From Halorubrum aquaticum (GTDB lineage Archaea > Halobacteriota > Halobacteria > Halobacteriales > Haloferacaceae): DNA of 64,000 nucleotides. The position numbers and the translations under genes were made by a program. The stretch covers positions 310,001 through 374,000 of the forward strand of contig NZ_FOPZ01000001.1 in assembly GCF_900113615.1 (NCBI RefSeq), in the 5' to 3' direction. The notes under the pieces are model-generated. The model was given only the letters and a program-made list of their open reading frames with translations. It ran no database searches and was not told where the DNA came from. How positions within the stretch are numbered: position 1 is the first letter of the stretch; each line of letters opens with the position of its first letter. Shown piece after piece: positions 46,299 to 53,625 of this stretch.

Positions 46299-46660
46299 GA
46301 TGGCGCTCGTCCGAATCCCATCCTGTAGCTGTCGAGTACATTATAGAGACTGACGGCTGAACCGGAGGGGGTAGCGAACACTTCGGGGAATCAGCCAACA
46401 ACCGAATCCAGTGCCACTCCCTCATCCGAGGGTTAGAGGTCGTGTCGGAGCAGGGGATGTTCCGGGGTTGAAGCGAGAGGTGACTCCGAGATAATTGTGA
46501 AGCAAGTTCGTGGTGAGTATGAAGTGAAACAGCCAGAACTCCGTCCACTACGTGACCGCGTACAAGAGTTGACGAGTTCGAGCAATTCGAGATACAGCAC
46601 ATTCCGTGAGAGGAGAACTGGGAGTCAGACGAGCTGGTTGACCGAGCCTTCGACGACTGA
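46299..46660 (+). pseudogene. Decayed archaeal RNase HI (RVT_3-type) gene
   Basis: Joining fragments across three frames gives an RNase HI: DGARPNP (46299-46319), then PVAVEYIIETDG, SEHFGESANNRIQCHSLIRG and LEVVSEQGM (46322 on), then VEARGDSEIIVKQVRGEYEV and KQPELRPLRDRVQEL (from about 46467), then EQFEIQHIP, stop, EENWESDELVDRAFDD (46580-46660). The family signatures DG..NPG, TNN.AEY..LI.GLE, GDSELVVKQ..G.Y and H..REEN..AD.L are all there in order. The gene has in-frame TGA at 46358 and 46607 and at least three frameshifts (near 46320, 46470 and 46575), so it is dead. Confidence 0.85.
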
Positions 46661-46718
46661 GTGGGACTAACTTCGAGATCGGTGCTATCTGGGAATATCT
46701 CCGTGAAGTGGATACTAA

Positions 46719-47111
46719 TTATTCCAATTTTTTTGATAGAATCCTTGATATTTTTATATCGTCACCTTCCTCTTCTACTAATTGCCTAGAAGTAAGAACT
46801 CTCATTATCCAATTGATTTTATGTGTGGGTATTTCAGAACCGGGTGGTTCTGATTGTATTTCTTCCTTTGTTACTGGGCCATTGTCAATAATGTACGATA
46901 GAACATTAATGTATTTTGGTTTATCCTCTTCGTATGACGTAGGAATTTCGTCTGAATAAAATATTTGTTTGTTTTCTTCCGGTAAATCTTTGATATCCTC
47001 TTCTGAGAGTCCTAGTATTGGAACAAATTCATCTTCGTCAGTATTTGTCGCTTCTTTTATTTCCTTTTCGAATGTATTGAATATTTCGGTGAGACGTTCC
47101 TTGTCTGGCAT
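46719..47111 (-). CDS. AT-rich orphan protein with possible C-terminal winged helix
   Basis: 130 aa from the ATG at 47111. It has a normal-looking acidic protein sequence, but the DNA is strikingly AT-rich against the GC-rich surroundings and uses A/T third positions throughout. The N-terminal half is helical (MPDKERLTEIFNTFEKEIKE); the C-terminal half (INVLSYIIDNGPVTKEEIQS, KINWIMRVLTSRQLVEEEGD) looks like a winged helix. I do not recognise a family. The base use marks it as acquired from a low-GC source, for example a haloarchaeal virus or plasmid. Confidence 0.65.
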   Translation of the reverse strand: MPDKERLTEIFNTFEKEIKEATNTDEDEFVPILGLSEEDIKDLPEENKQIFYSDEIPTSYEEDKPKYINVLSYIIDNGPVTKEEIQSEPPGSEIPTHKINWIMRVLTSRQLVEEEGDDIKISRILSKKLE

Positions 47112-47632
47112 AAACAGAAATAGTTAGAGATAACACAAGTACTTACCGAAAAATAACAACTAGGTTAGATGATTTCGTCCTAATTACTGTTCTATAGCGC
47201 CCGGTTGTCATAGGATTATATGGAGGGATTGAACGAGTGATGCCGTATCTGGGAAACACCCCGTGTACCTCAGTTGATGACCGACGAGACAGCACGGTTG
47301 TGTTGGATATCAAAACTTTCGAACTCTCTCACGCTACGTAACTTTCGCCGAAGGTGTCGCTGGTGGTTCGACAGACTTTCAGTATGGTCATCTCCCATAC
47401 GTGACTCCATCAGAGGAGTGTCCCTCGTCCCACTTCTGACGCATCTGGTCAAAGGCTCGGAAGCAGTCATCCATCAACTGCTGAATATACTCTCTGTATC
47501 TCGCACACCGATTCTATCACTGGTTGAGGATTTCAATAGAATCAAAAATCCACTTCCAGTCTCGACAAACGCTTCACAACGAGTGAATCGTCGGTTCGCG
47601 GCTCGCGAGCAATTCGAACGGCCGAACTGCGA
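47112..47632. other. Gene-free stretch upstream of AT-rich orphan
   Basis: About 520 bp of intermediate GC with no convincing complete gene. On the minus strand around 47400-47510 a stop-free run reads like protein (REYIQQLMDDCFRAFDQMRQ, KWDEGHSSDGVTYGR) and may be a remnant of a lost gene; it has no start and I cannot name it. Confidence 0.4.
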
Positions 47633-48052
47633 CTACGCAGATCCATCGCGGAATCGATCGATCGGCACGTCGGCGATCTCGTCGTAGTCGTCGTCACCAC
47701 CGACCAGAAGCGTCCCCTCGACGTGGTCGGCGGTCGCCAGCGCGAACGAGTCGCCGAGTGCCGGGTTGTACCCGAGAATGTACTCCGACGCCTCTAGCCA
47801 TGCGTCGGCGACATCTACCGGCTCGATGCCGAGGTCGATCAGCCAGTCGAGATACTCGTCGGCCGTGTCGCGGTCGTACTTCCGAGCGAGCGTGTACCGC
47901 ACTTCGGTGAAGTTCACGTAGCTCGCGTAGCCGGTGGTGTCCTCGACGGCGACCGCGTCGAGATACTCCTCGACGACCTCGCTGCCAGGTTCGTTGTCGG
48001 CGTGCGCTATCAGCGGCTCGGCGTCGAAAACGACACAGTCAGGCAGCGTCAT
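47633..48052 (-). CDS. PIN-domain toxin (VapC-like)
   Basis: 139 aa from the ATG at 48052. PIN-domain acidic residues are in place: CVVFDAEPLIAHAD (first Asp), a central YASYVNFTEVRYTLARKY (Glu), LGDSFALATADH (two Asp) and LLVGGDDDYDEIAD at the end. VapC toxins cut RNA. The start ATG overlaps the antitoxin stop (ATGA), so the pair is translationally coupled. Confidence 0.92.
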   Translation of the reverse strand: MTLPDCVVFDAEPLIAHADNEPGSEVVEEYLDAVAVEDTTGYASYVNFTEVRYTLARKYDRDTADEYLDWLIDLGIEPVDVADAWLEASEYILGYNPALGDSFALATADHVEGTLLVGGDDDYDEIADVPIDRFRDGSA

Positions 48053-48354
48053 CACTCCTCCGTCGAGAACTCCGCCTCGCGCTCTTCGCGGTCCTGCTCG
48101 CGCTTCTCGTTGAGGATCTCGGTCGCCGACCGGTCCGTGCTCGCCTCGCTTCGGGCGGCAAACCCGCGCATCTCGCTCGGCGAACGGACGTGTTCGACGA
48201 TCACCTCTCCGTCCTCGGTCTCCCGAAACACCACCTTTCCGGGGGCCTCGATCCCGAGTTTCTCGCGGAACCGCTTCGGGATAGTCGCCTGACCGTGCTT
48301 GGTGACGGCGACGATCTCTTTTTCAGAGTCGTTTGTATTCTCTGTCTTACTCAT
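48052..48354 (-). CDS. AbrB-family antitoxin (VapB-like)
   Basis: 100 aa. The AbrB/MazE swapped-hairpin is in the middle (VAVTKHGQATIPKRFREKLG, PGKVVFRETEDGEVIVEHVR) and the charged C-terminus (SATEILNEKREQDREEREAE) would wrap the PIN toxin. Encoded immediately upstream of it and coupled by a 4-base overlap. Such pairs stabilise plasmids and islands. Confidence 0.92.
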   Translation of the reverse strand: MSKTENTNDSEKEIVAVTKHGQATIPKRFREKLGIEAPGKVVFRETEDGEVIVEHVRSPSEMRGFAARSEASTDRSATEILNEKREQDREEREAEFSTEE

Positions 48355-48493
48355 TATTCATAATTCTAGAGCGTTCATAGGTAAACGTTTCGCGCATCTC
48401 CAGGCGGTTACCGTTCACTCTGCGGGGCGAGCCGACCACACCGTCCACCTACAGACGAGACTACATCGTTCCTGGCGATTCGGTCCGTTCCCT

Positions 48494-48528
48494 ACCCCCT
48501 CCCCCTCACTTCCCATTATATACGCGCG
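48494..48528. repeat. C-tract/TATATACGCGCG repeat, copy 1
   Basis: The block accccctccccctc is followed by acttcccattatatacgcgcg. It shares with copy 2 the two C-rich runs and TTATATACGCGCG with about the same spacing. The two copies are 155 bp apart. The TATATA core suggests a promoter-like or protein-binding site. Confidence 0.7.
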
Positions 48529-48648
48529 GGCGTGGGTCAGATTCTCGGCAGGCAGCAGAGACGCCGAACCGGCCCATCTCGAAACGACGAATATCGTGAT
48601 CCGGAGAGATCTCGAGGTGACCCTCGATCACGTTCGATCGCACGGCTC

Positions 48649-48687
48649 ACCCCCCTCCCCCTCCCCTTCTCTTATATACGCGCGCGC
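48649..48687. repeat. C-tract/TATATACGCGCG repeat, copy 2
   Basis: acccccctccccctcccc is followed by ttctcttatatacgcgcg and more CG repeats. The alternating purine-pyrimidine run TATATACGCGCGCG could flip to left-handed DNA under supercoiling in high salt; that is inference. Confidence 0.7.
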
Positions 48688-48784
48688 AGGGGGTTCGCTG
48701 AGAGCGGCCGCGCGAGGTTCGGTACCGACCGATCTTAGAATCCGATATCTCGGAAAATAGCGAATGGCCGGACACCGACCCAGG

Positions 48785-49396
48785 TCAGACGCGGTCGATG
48801 TGGTCGTAGACGCGTTCTGTCGTTTGGATGCTCGCGTGTCTGAGCCGGTTCCGCACGTCGTAGAACGAGTTCCCCTCCTCGACGTTGAGCATCCGATACG
48901 CGACGCTGTGCCGCAGCGTGTGCGGCGTCACGTCCGCCGGGTCTCCTCGGCCGGTGAGCGTCAGCGGACGCACGTCGGCCGCGACAGCCGCGTCTCGCAC
49001 GACGTTCCGAACCGACTCGGTCGACATCCGGTCGGCCTGCCGCGACGGCCAGAGCGCCGCAGTGTCCTTCCACCGGCTCGCGAGGTACATTCGGAGCGTT
49101 CGCACCGTCTCGTCGGCGAGCTCGATCTCGGTGTAGCTCGGCGACCGATCGGTCGGGTAGTCCTTCTGGAGGTCCGCCGGCAACGCGATCACCCCGTCGT
49201 CGAGGTCTAGGTGGTCGTCGACGTCGAGCGCGATCGCCTCGCTGACGCGAAGCCCCGTGTCGTACAGCGTCGCGATCAGTGCGTCGTTGCGAGCCGCGAG
49301 GTACGTCGCGCTCACTTCCACGGTCGCGCTTCGCATCTCGTCGACCTGGTCCGGCTTCAGCCAGACGGTCGCTTTCTCCTGAGTTTGGGTTTCCAT
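48785..49396 (-). CDS. Short tyrosine site-specific recombinase/integrase
   Basis: 203 aa, essentially only the catalytic domain. Catalytic residues: Arg50 (LYDTGLRVSEA), His159 and Arg162 (PHTLRHSVA), His187 (RLRHASIQTTERVY) and the nucleophile Tyr197; Lys78 (LQKDYPTDR) is the likely fifth. There is no N-terminal SAM-like core-binding domain, as in some haloarchaeal pleolipovirus and plasmid recombinases. It is likely to have integrated the neighbouring element. Its first codons (METQTQ) lie within a repeat that recurs 72 bp upstream, so it may autoregulate. Confidence 0.92.
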   Translation of the reverse strand: METQTQEKATVWLKPDQVDEMRSATVEVSATYLAARNDALIATLYDTGLRVSEAIALDVDDHLDLDDGVIALPADLQKDYPTDRSPSYTEIELADETVRTLRMYLASRWKDTAALWPSRQADRMSTESVRNVVRDAAVAADVRPLTLTGRGDPADVTPHTLRHSVAYRMLNVEEGNSFYDVRNRLRHASIQTTERVYDHIDRV

Positions 49397-49486
49397 ATTT
49401 CTATGTGTTTCGAGGTGGGTTGTTTATAAGTGGTACAGCGAAGTGAAGCGGTGAGTTTGGGTTTCTATAACAAGAATCCCAAACTC
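49381..49486. repeat. Direct and inverted GAGTTTGGG repeats around recombinase start
   Basis: gagtttgggtttc occurs at 49381-49393, spanning the first codons of the recombinase, and again at 49453-49465 in its upstream region. An inverted copy of its core, cccaaactc, lies at 49478-49486, making a 9-bp inverted repeat with a 16-bp spacer. These could be binding sites for an autorepressor or for the recombinase itself. Confidence 0.8.
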
Positions 49487-49647
49487 GTCTTAGCCGTTGT
49501 CACACCCTCCGCAGTTTCGTAAACTGCCTCATTTGTGTCCACGGCCGAACCCGTGCCGTTCCACCACCGTAGGCCCAGACCGTCGCACCGAGTAGGTGTT
49601 CACGGGCGATCGCAGTCCGGCTTCGATCGATGCTCCCGGTAGATTCG
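49397..49647. other. Intergenic control region of the recombinase and 3' end of the gene train
   Basis: About 250 bp. The recombinase promoter must lie here; on the minus strand a TATA-like ttataaac is at about 49420-49432. The rest, up to the stop of the small membrane protein gene, has only low-quality open frames and I see no gene in it. Confidence 0.5.
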
Positions 49648-49929
49648 TCACTCGCCATCGTACACCTCCGGCTCGAGACGCTCTCGTGTGTCGCACAGTC
49701 GCTGCCAGACGGCTACTGCGATCTCTGCTCCACGGAAGAGTCCGTACATCAATCCCGCCGCTACGAGGTAGAACGTCGCGATGAACGGATACACCACAAG
49801 TAGCGGTGTGAGCCGAACCCGGCCGTAGGCCGTCCGCTGCCGCCACTCGCTCCACAAGTGCGCAACATCACAGCGTACGCCGTCCACGATAGCGAAGAAC
49901 GCCTCCGGGAGCTCCTCACTCGTCGCCAT
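49648..49929 (-). CDS. Small membrane protein of the integrated element
   Basis: 93 aa with a hydrophobic stretch at about 41-70 (LTPLLVVYPFIATFYLVAAG), probably one long or two short transmembrane segments, and soluble ends. Its start overlaps the end of the Topo VIA-like gene by 14 bp. I do not recognise a family. It is the last gene of the long element operon. Confidence 0.65.
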   Translation of the reverse strand: MATSEELPEAFFAIVDGVRCDVAHLWSEWRQRTAYGRVRLTPLLVVYPFIATFYLVAAGLMYGLFRGAEIAVAVWQRLCDTRERLEPEVYDGE

Positions 49930-50938
49930 CGGTCACCTCCAGAGCATCTCGGTCGATCTCGATACACTCGGCGAGTTGCTCTCGGCGATCGCGGATTCGG
50001 TTCTCGACCTCGTGTTTCTTCTCCAGGTCGACGTGCTCCTCGATCGCGTCGCGGACGAGGTCCTCGAGGAACTCCCGTTCGAACTCTTTCAGCGCGTTCA
50101 GTTCGACGTTGGTGTCGCGGCCGTCCGAAACGTACCGACGGAACGACCGCTTGATCGTCGCGTCCTTGTCCGAGGACGATGGTACCGGATTCTCGGGGAG
50201 TTCGAACCGCTCGATGTGCTCGGTGTTCAGTGCTTTCCGCTCGAGCGCGAAAGTACCGTTACCGCCTTCGAACCAGAACGGAGCCCCGTATTCGGCGTCG
50301 TAGTAACGCGGGTCGTCGGATCCCGGGAACTCCCGACCGAGGTCGATGCCGTAGTACCCCATCGCGTCGAGGATGCTGACAGGGGCGTGGAACCCGGACG
50401 GATTGTAGTCGCCGAAGTAGAGGATCCGGACATCCTTTCCATCGCTGATCTTCTCGATGAGTCGGTTACTCGCTTGGTAGACCTTGGAATCCGACCAATC
50501 TCCGCGAGTTGCCTCCAGCCGGACGTTGAACTCCTCACAGACGGGCGCGAAGACGGACGCGAGGCTTTGCTTCTCGAGCCAGACCTCGACGTACGACTCC
50601 TGCTCGCGCCAGAAGTCCTCCCAGTAGTCGTTCCACACCTTGTCGACCCGGTCGTCGACGAAGTGTTTGGGATCGCGCCAGCCCGTCGCCGAGACGTTCT
50701 CCGCCGTCCGCGAGGCGTCGACGATCTGTGCGGGGTCGATGTAGCCCGCTCGGCGTCCCTTCTTGACCGCCCGCTTCACATAGCGGTACTCCCACTTGTG
50801 ACCGCGAGATTCGAGCGCGTAATAGACGTCGCGAACGGTGCGCTCCTCGCCCGAGGACAGCACGTCCTGTATCTGCGAGAGGATAGCCTGATTCTTCCTG
50901 CCGGGGTTCCACTCGCCCTTCGTCGTCTCACTCGCCAT
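49916..50938 (-). CDS. Topo VIA/Spo11-like Mini-A protein with altered Toprim motif
   Basis: 340 aa from the ATG at 50938; an ATG one codon earlier is equally good. The N-terminal winged helix carries VRDVYY (35-40), the position of the catalytic Tyr in Topo VIA/Spo11. A Toprim domain follows: Glu122 in EVWLEKQSL and the acidic motif FGDYNPSG (175-182), where Asp-x-Asp-Pro has become Asp-x-Asn-Pro. Free-standing Topo VIA homologues without a B subunit, called Mini-A, have been described in mobile elements of haloarchaea and others. No ATPase B subunit is present here. It probably breaks or binds DNA during element replication or segregation. Confidence 0.82.
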   Translation of the reverse strand: MASETTKGEWNPGRKNQAILSQIQDVLSSGEERTVRDVYYALESRGHKWEYRYVKRAVKKGRRAGYIDPAQIVDASRTAENVSATGWRDPKHFVDDRVDKVWNDYWEDFWREQESYVEVWLEKQSLASVFAPVCEEFNVRLEATRGDWSDSKVYQASNRLIEKISDGKDVRILYFGDYNPSGFHAPVSILDAMGYYGIDLGREFPGSDDPRYYDAEYGAPFWFEGGNGTFALERKALNTEHIERFELPENPVPSSSDKDATIKRSFRRYVSDGRDTNVELNALKEFEREFLEDLVRDAIEEHVDLEKKHEVENRIRDRREQLAECIEIDRDALEVTDGDE

Positions 50939-51224
50939 CATCTCCCCCCGTGGCGGCGATTCCAACGCCGAACTGTTTCTGGAGGTAGGACTCCAACGGG
51001 AGCGTCCGACCCTCCCAGTAGTAGTAATGCGACTCACCGATGAATTCGGTCTCCTTGAGTTTCGACGGGTCCCTAGGAGCGTCGGTCTCGATGTCGAACA
51101 CTTCGATCGCCTTCGCGAAGCCTGCCGCGTAGGACTTTTCGAGACCCTCCCACACCTCGTCGGTTTTCTCCTCGTACGCTTCGAACCGATCGGTCTCGCC
51201 TCCGGATCGATCACTCGACATCAT
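50928..51224 (-). CDS. Element hypothetical protein upstream of Mini-A
   Basis: 98 aa from the ATG at 51224 (a second ATG follows at once). It is acidic, with an aromatic-rich centre (ESHYYYWEGRTLPLESYLQK). No family is recognised. Its end overlaps the Mini-A start and its start lies inside the zinc-ribbon gene's end, so it is embedded in the operon and likely cotranslated. Confidence 0.65.
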   Translation of the reverse strand: MMSSDRSGGETDRFEAYEEKTDEVWEGLEKSYAAGFAKAIEVFDIETDAPRDPSKLKETEFIGESHYYYWEGRTLPLESYLQKQFGVGIAATGGDDGE

Positions 51225-51345
51225 TCACCACCCTAACGTCATCGGAGCCGCAGTTCGGGCACGGATCGGGGATCTTGCCGTCGTTCGTGGGAGTTGCGCG
51301 TCCAAGCCATCCACATCCGTCGCACTCGACGGATTCGAGAGTCAT
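51211..51345 (-). CDS. Tiny zinc-ribbon protein 1 (44 aa)
   Basis: 44 aa: a single zinc ribbon with CDGCGWLG at the front and CPNCGSDD at the back, so four Cys at 8, 11, 29 and 32. The start ATG overlaps the stop of the upstream gene (ATGA) and its end overlaps the next start by 14 bp, which is strong evidence that it is a real, coupled gene. The function is unknown; ribbons of this size usually bind nucleic acid or a protein partner. Confidence 0.75.
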   Translation of the reverse strand: MTLESVECDGCGWLGRATPTNDGKIPDPCPNCGSDDVRVVNDVE

Positions 51346-51764
51346 ACCTCACCCCCAACCGGAACGGGATCAGTACCACAGACGTTACAGTAGAGCCATT
51401 CTACACCGTCCCTACGCAACTCGCCGATTATCTGCTGGTTGCCGTAGTCGTGATCCTCGTCGGTACAGCCGTTTGGGCATTCAACTCGCTCGAGACCTCC
51501 GTCGACTTCCTCACCGCCGTCGGTTCGGAGATTGTGGTCCCCCTGCTCGTCGAGAGCGAGCTGTACCTCGACAGCCGCTTCGCTCAACTTGTCGACGAAC
51601 TCCTCCGTCGTCACCTCTACCGCGGCCATACTCTCCGAGCCGTGGAACTCCATGATCGGCCCATCTGCGTCCGGGCCGGGATCCCGAATACCGATTCCTT
51701 CGAGTTCTCCGATCCACTCTCCTGAGCGACGGAAGTCGGTGTTATCGTCGTTCTCACCCTTCAT
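51342..51764 (-). CDS. Element protein with C-terminal zinc ribbon
   Basis: 140 aa. An acidic N-terminal region (about 1-90) is followed by a C-terminal zinc-binding part: ECPNGCTDEDHDYG and WLYCNVCGTDPVP, four cysteines with a short His-bearing loop. No wider family is recognised. Its start overlaps the end of the 56-aa gene and its end the start of tiny zinc ribbon 1. Confidence 0.7.
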   Translation of the reverse strand: MKGENDDNTDFRRSGEWIGELEGIGIRDPGPDADGPIMEFHGSESMAAVEVTTEEFVDKLSEAAVEVQLALDEQGDHNLRTDGGEEVDGGLERVECPNGCTDEDHDYGNQQIIGELRRDGVEWLYCNVCGTDPVPVGGEV

Positions 51765-51924
51765 AGCCGGTATCCACCTCCTCGATCCGATGGGCCGGGA
51801 ACAGCATCGGCCCGAACGGTTCCGTCCCGCAGCGGACCCAGCCGCTCGAGAGGATCTCCACCTCCTCGTAGACGCTCGCGTAGCCCTCGTCGAAGTGGAC
51901 TTTCACGTTCTCGTAGACCGTCAT
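51754..51924 (-). CDS. Small element protein (56 aa)
   Basis: 56 aa. It reads MTVYENVKVHFDEGYASVYE and then EVEILSSGWVRCGTEPFGPM, with beta-strand texture and a single Cys. It fills the gap between HNH and the next gene exactly, with an 11-bp overlap downstream and a 12-bp gap upstream. No family is recognised; such small genes are typical of haloarchaeal virus-like operons. Confidence 0.65.
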   Translation of the reverse strand: MTVYENVKVHFDEGYASVYEEVEILSSGWVRCGTEPFGPMLFPAHRIEEVDTGYEG

Positions 51925-51936
51925 ATCTCACCCCTC

Positions 51937-52458
51937 TCAGACTTCGATCGGCTCTCCGTCGCATTCCCGTCTCGCGCACTCCAGACACCGCTCACCGGCG
52001 AATCCGGGCGATGTCGCGAGCAGCTCCGCGACATCACCGCAGCCGTCACAGATGTCCTCGTCGGAGATTCCGGCCGCCCGGCGTTCCCGTTCTCGTTTCT
52101 CGTCTTCGGCCCACGCTCGGACCTCTTGCTGCGTGATCGACGCGTGGCGAGCATGTTCCACCGGCTCGAGGTTCTCTCCCCGGTTGTCCCACTTGATCCC
52201 GTTGCGGTGATGGACATCCTTCTCCGAGAGATCGTCGAGGACCGACTCAATCGGTTCCTCGAGCGGGTAGCACTCGACGATCGCGAGCAGCCGGTGGTGT
52301 GCGACGTAGACGTCTTCGCGTCGCTCTCCCGGCGTGTGCGGTCGGTATTCGGTCGATCGCCAGCGCTCGTAGCCTGCTCCGCTCCCGTGCCCCGGCTTCG
52401 CGTGTTCGAACCGAGCGTACCGCTGTACGCGGTTCGAACCGTAATGATAGCTCGGCAC
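51937..52458 (-). CDS. HNH endonuclease with C-terminal zinc ribbon
   Basis: 173 aa. The HNH core is DVHHRNGIKWDNRGENLEPV (about 90-112) preceded by VYVAHHRLLAIVE; the His-His and Asn-Asn pattern matches the HNH_3 group often carried by phages. A C-terminal CDGCGDVAELL ... CLECARREC adds a zinc ribbon. It begins 7 bp after the PCNA-like gene. It could be a homing-type nuclease or a structural element nuclease. Confidence 0.88.
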   Translation of the reverse strand: MPSYHYGSNRVQRYARFEHAKPGHGSGAGYERWRSTEYRPHTPGERREDVYVAHHRLLAIVECYPLEEPIESVLDDLSEKDVHHRNGIKWDNRGENLEPVEHARHASITQQEVRAWAEDEKRERERRAAGISDEDICDGCGDVAELLATSPGFAGERCLECARRECDGEPIEV

Positions 52459-52465
52459 ACCGTCA

Positions 52466-53320
52466 TCACTTCCTCTGGATCCGCGGAGCGAGCATCATCA
52501 TCACGTGACCGAGATCGTCCGCGAAGTCGTAGTAGATCTTCACGGGCATCTCCTCGGAGAACTCCACTCGAAGCTCTGTGCCGCTCTTCAGCGGCTTCAG
52601 GATTCCCGCGTACTTGCTGCCGCTCGTCGAGCCGCCGACCAGGTACGGAAGCGAGTACATTCCTACTGCGTCCGCGTCGAACGTCGCGTTCGGCAGTTCG
52701 TCCGCTCCGAGAACCGTCTGAATCTCGTCGGTATCTCCGTGGCCGCGAACGGCCAACGCCTCCTCGTCGACCATCGATTCGAACTTGACATGGTCGCTGA
52801 CGAGTTCCGCATTCTCCACTGCGTCAGTGATCACACCCGCATCGGCTGTGAACTCCACCGAGTGATCGATATCCGGGATATCGGGTTCGTCACGGATCGT
52901 CTTCGGGTCGATCCCCGACATCTCGACTTCGACGTTCGTGTGATCGATCTCGATCGACCGCGTCTCGGGTCGGTACGTGAACGTTACCGGGTCATCCCCG
53001 CTTGCGCTGCCGATGTAGTCGTCGAGCCGCTGGAGATTCAGCCCGATCGGGAACATCCCGTCACCCACTGATTCGAACGCACCAGGTTCGACCTCAACGT
53101 CGACCATGCCGACGTTCGCGGGATCGACGGCTGCGACCGACAGCCCCTCGTAACCGATCCGGAAGATCGCCTCGTCGACGACCGTCAGCAGTTGGTCGAC
53201 CACCTGCTGGAGCACTTCCGCGCGGATAACGACCGTCAGACTGTCGACTGCTTCCGTTTCCGTTCCTGCGGTCGCCGCGTCGCCGTCTCCAACCGCGTCT
53301 TCAGCGTCAGCGGCCGCCAT
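52466..53320 (-). CDS. PCNA-like sliding clamp encoded by the element
   Basis: 284 aa. After a 25-residue acidic extension comes a complete clamp: VVIRAEVLQQVVDQLLTVVD, DEAIFRIGYEGLSVAAVDPAN (the conserved DPANV turn), GDGMFPIGLNLQRLDDYIGS, the interdomain stretch, and a C-terminal strand GHVMMMLAPRIQRK. A chromosomal PCNA must exist elsewhere, so this is a second, element-borne clamp. PCNA genes occur in several haloarchaeal tailed viruses and plasmids. It would recruit the host replicative polymerase to the element. Confidence 0.92.
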   Translation of the reverse strand: MAAADAEDAVGDGDAATAGTETEAVDSLTVVIRAEVLQQVVDQLLTVVDEAIFRIGYEGLSVAAVDPANVGMVDVEVEPGAFESVGDGMFPIGLNLQRLDDYIGSASGDDPVTFTYRPETRSIEIDHTNVEVEMSGIDPKTIRDEPDIPDIDHSVEFTADAGVITDAVENAELVSDHVKFESMVDEEALAVRGHGDTDEIQTVLGADELPNATFDADAVGMYSLPYLVGGSTSGSKYAGILKPLKSGTELRVEFSEEMPVKIYYDFADDLGHVMMMLAPRIQRK

Positions 53321-53625
53321 CAGACACCACCTCCGAGGTCGTCGTCGGTCGCGTCTTCGCCCTCGGTACTCTCGTCGCTCTTGGTAGTATCGTCACTCAT
53401 GGCCGGTGTCTCCGCGAATCGCTCAGTCGTCCGCTCGATGCTCTCCGGCACGCCACGCAGCGTCTGCTCCAACTCGGCAGCGGAGATCCCCGCCGGCGCT
53501 TCGACGAGAATCGAGACATCGCCCTTCTCCACGCTCGCCAGTGCCCGGTCACCGACAACGTCGATGTCGAGGACCGCCGGATGTTCCGTCGCCGCCGTCT
53601 CCGGCGTCGGATCACTCGTCGCCAT
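53320..53625 (-). CDS. Acidic element hypothetical protein
   Basis: 101 aa, very acidic with a Ser/Thr/Asp-rich C-terminal third (DDTTKSDESTEGEDATDDD). A short amphipathic middle (AELEQTLRGVPESIERTTER) may be helical. Its stop shares one base with the PCNA start, implying coupling to it. No family is recognised. Confidence 0.65.
   Translation of the reverse strand: MATSDPTPETAATEHPAVLDIDVVGDRALASVEKGDVSILVEAPAGISAAELEQTLRGVPESIERTTERFAETPAMSDDTTKSDESTEGEDATDDDLGGGV

Larger units (their letters stand above)
48355..48784. other. Gene-free stretch beyond the recombinase gene
   Basis: About 430 bp without a gene, between the toxin-antitoxin pair and the 3' end of the recombinase. It contains two C-tract/TATATACGCGCG repeats (listed separately). 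This is where a left attachment site would be expected if the right one is the tRNA-Lys 3' end, but I could not see a clear copy of that tRNA end here. Confidence 0.5.

Noticed and set aside
47270-47510. Protein-like stop-free runs, e.g. REYIQQLMDDCFRAFDQMRQ
   Set aside because: No start, no recognisable family and stops on both sides; it may be a relic but cannot be supported as a gene.
46148-47540. Inverted near-copies of TTGAAATCCTC (about 46155 and 47525) as insertion-sequence ends
   Set aside because: Only about 11-13 matching bases, no transposase between them and no target duplication seen.
48355-48784. Left attachment site matching the tRNA-Lys 3' end
   Set aside because: Read by eye, no copy of the tRNA T-arm/acceptor sequence was found; the left boundary of the element stays unknown.
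49529-49855. 108-codon minus-strand frame overlapping the small membrane protein
   Set aside because: Arg/Ser-rich shadow frame; the overlapping frame has the hydrophobic segment and the operon-style start overlap.
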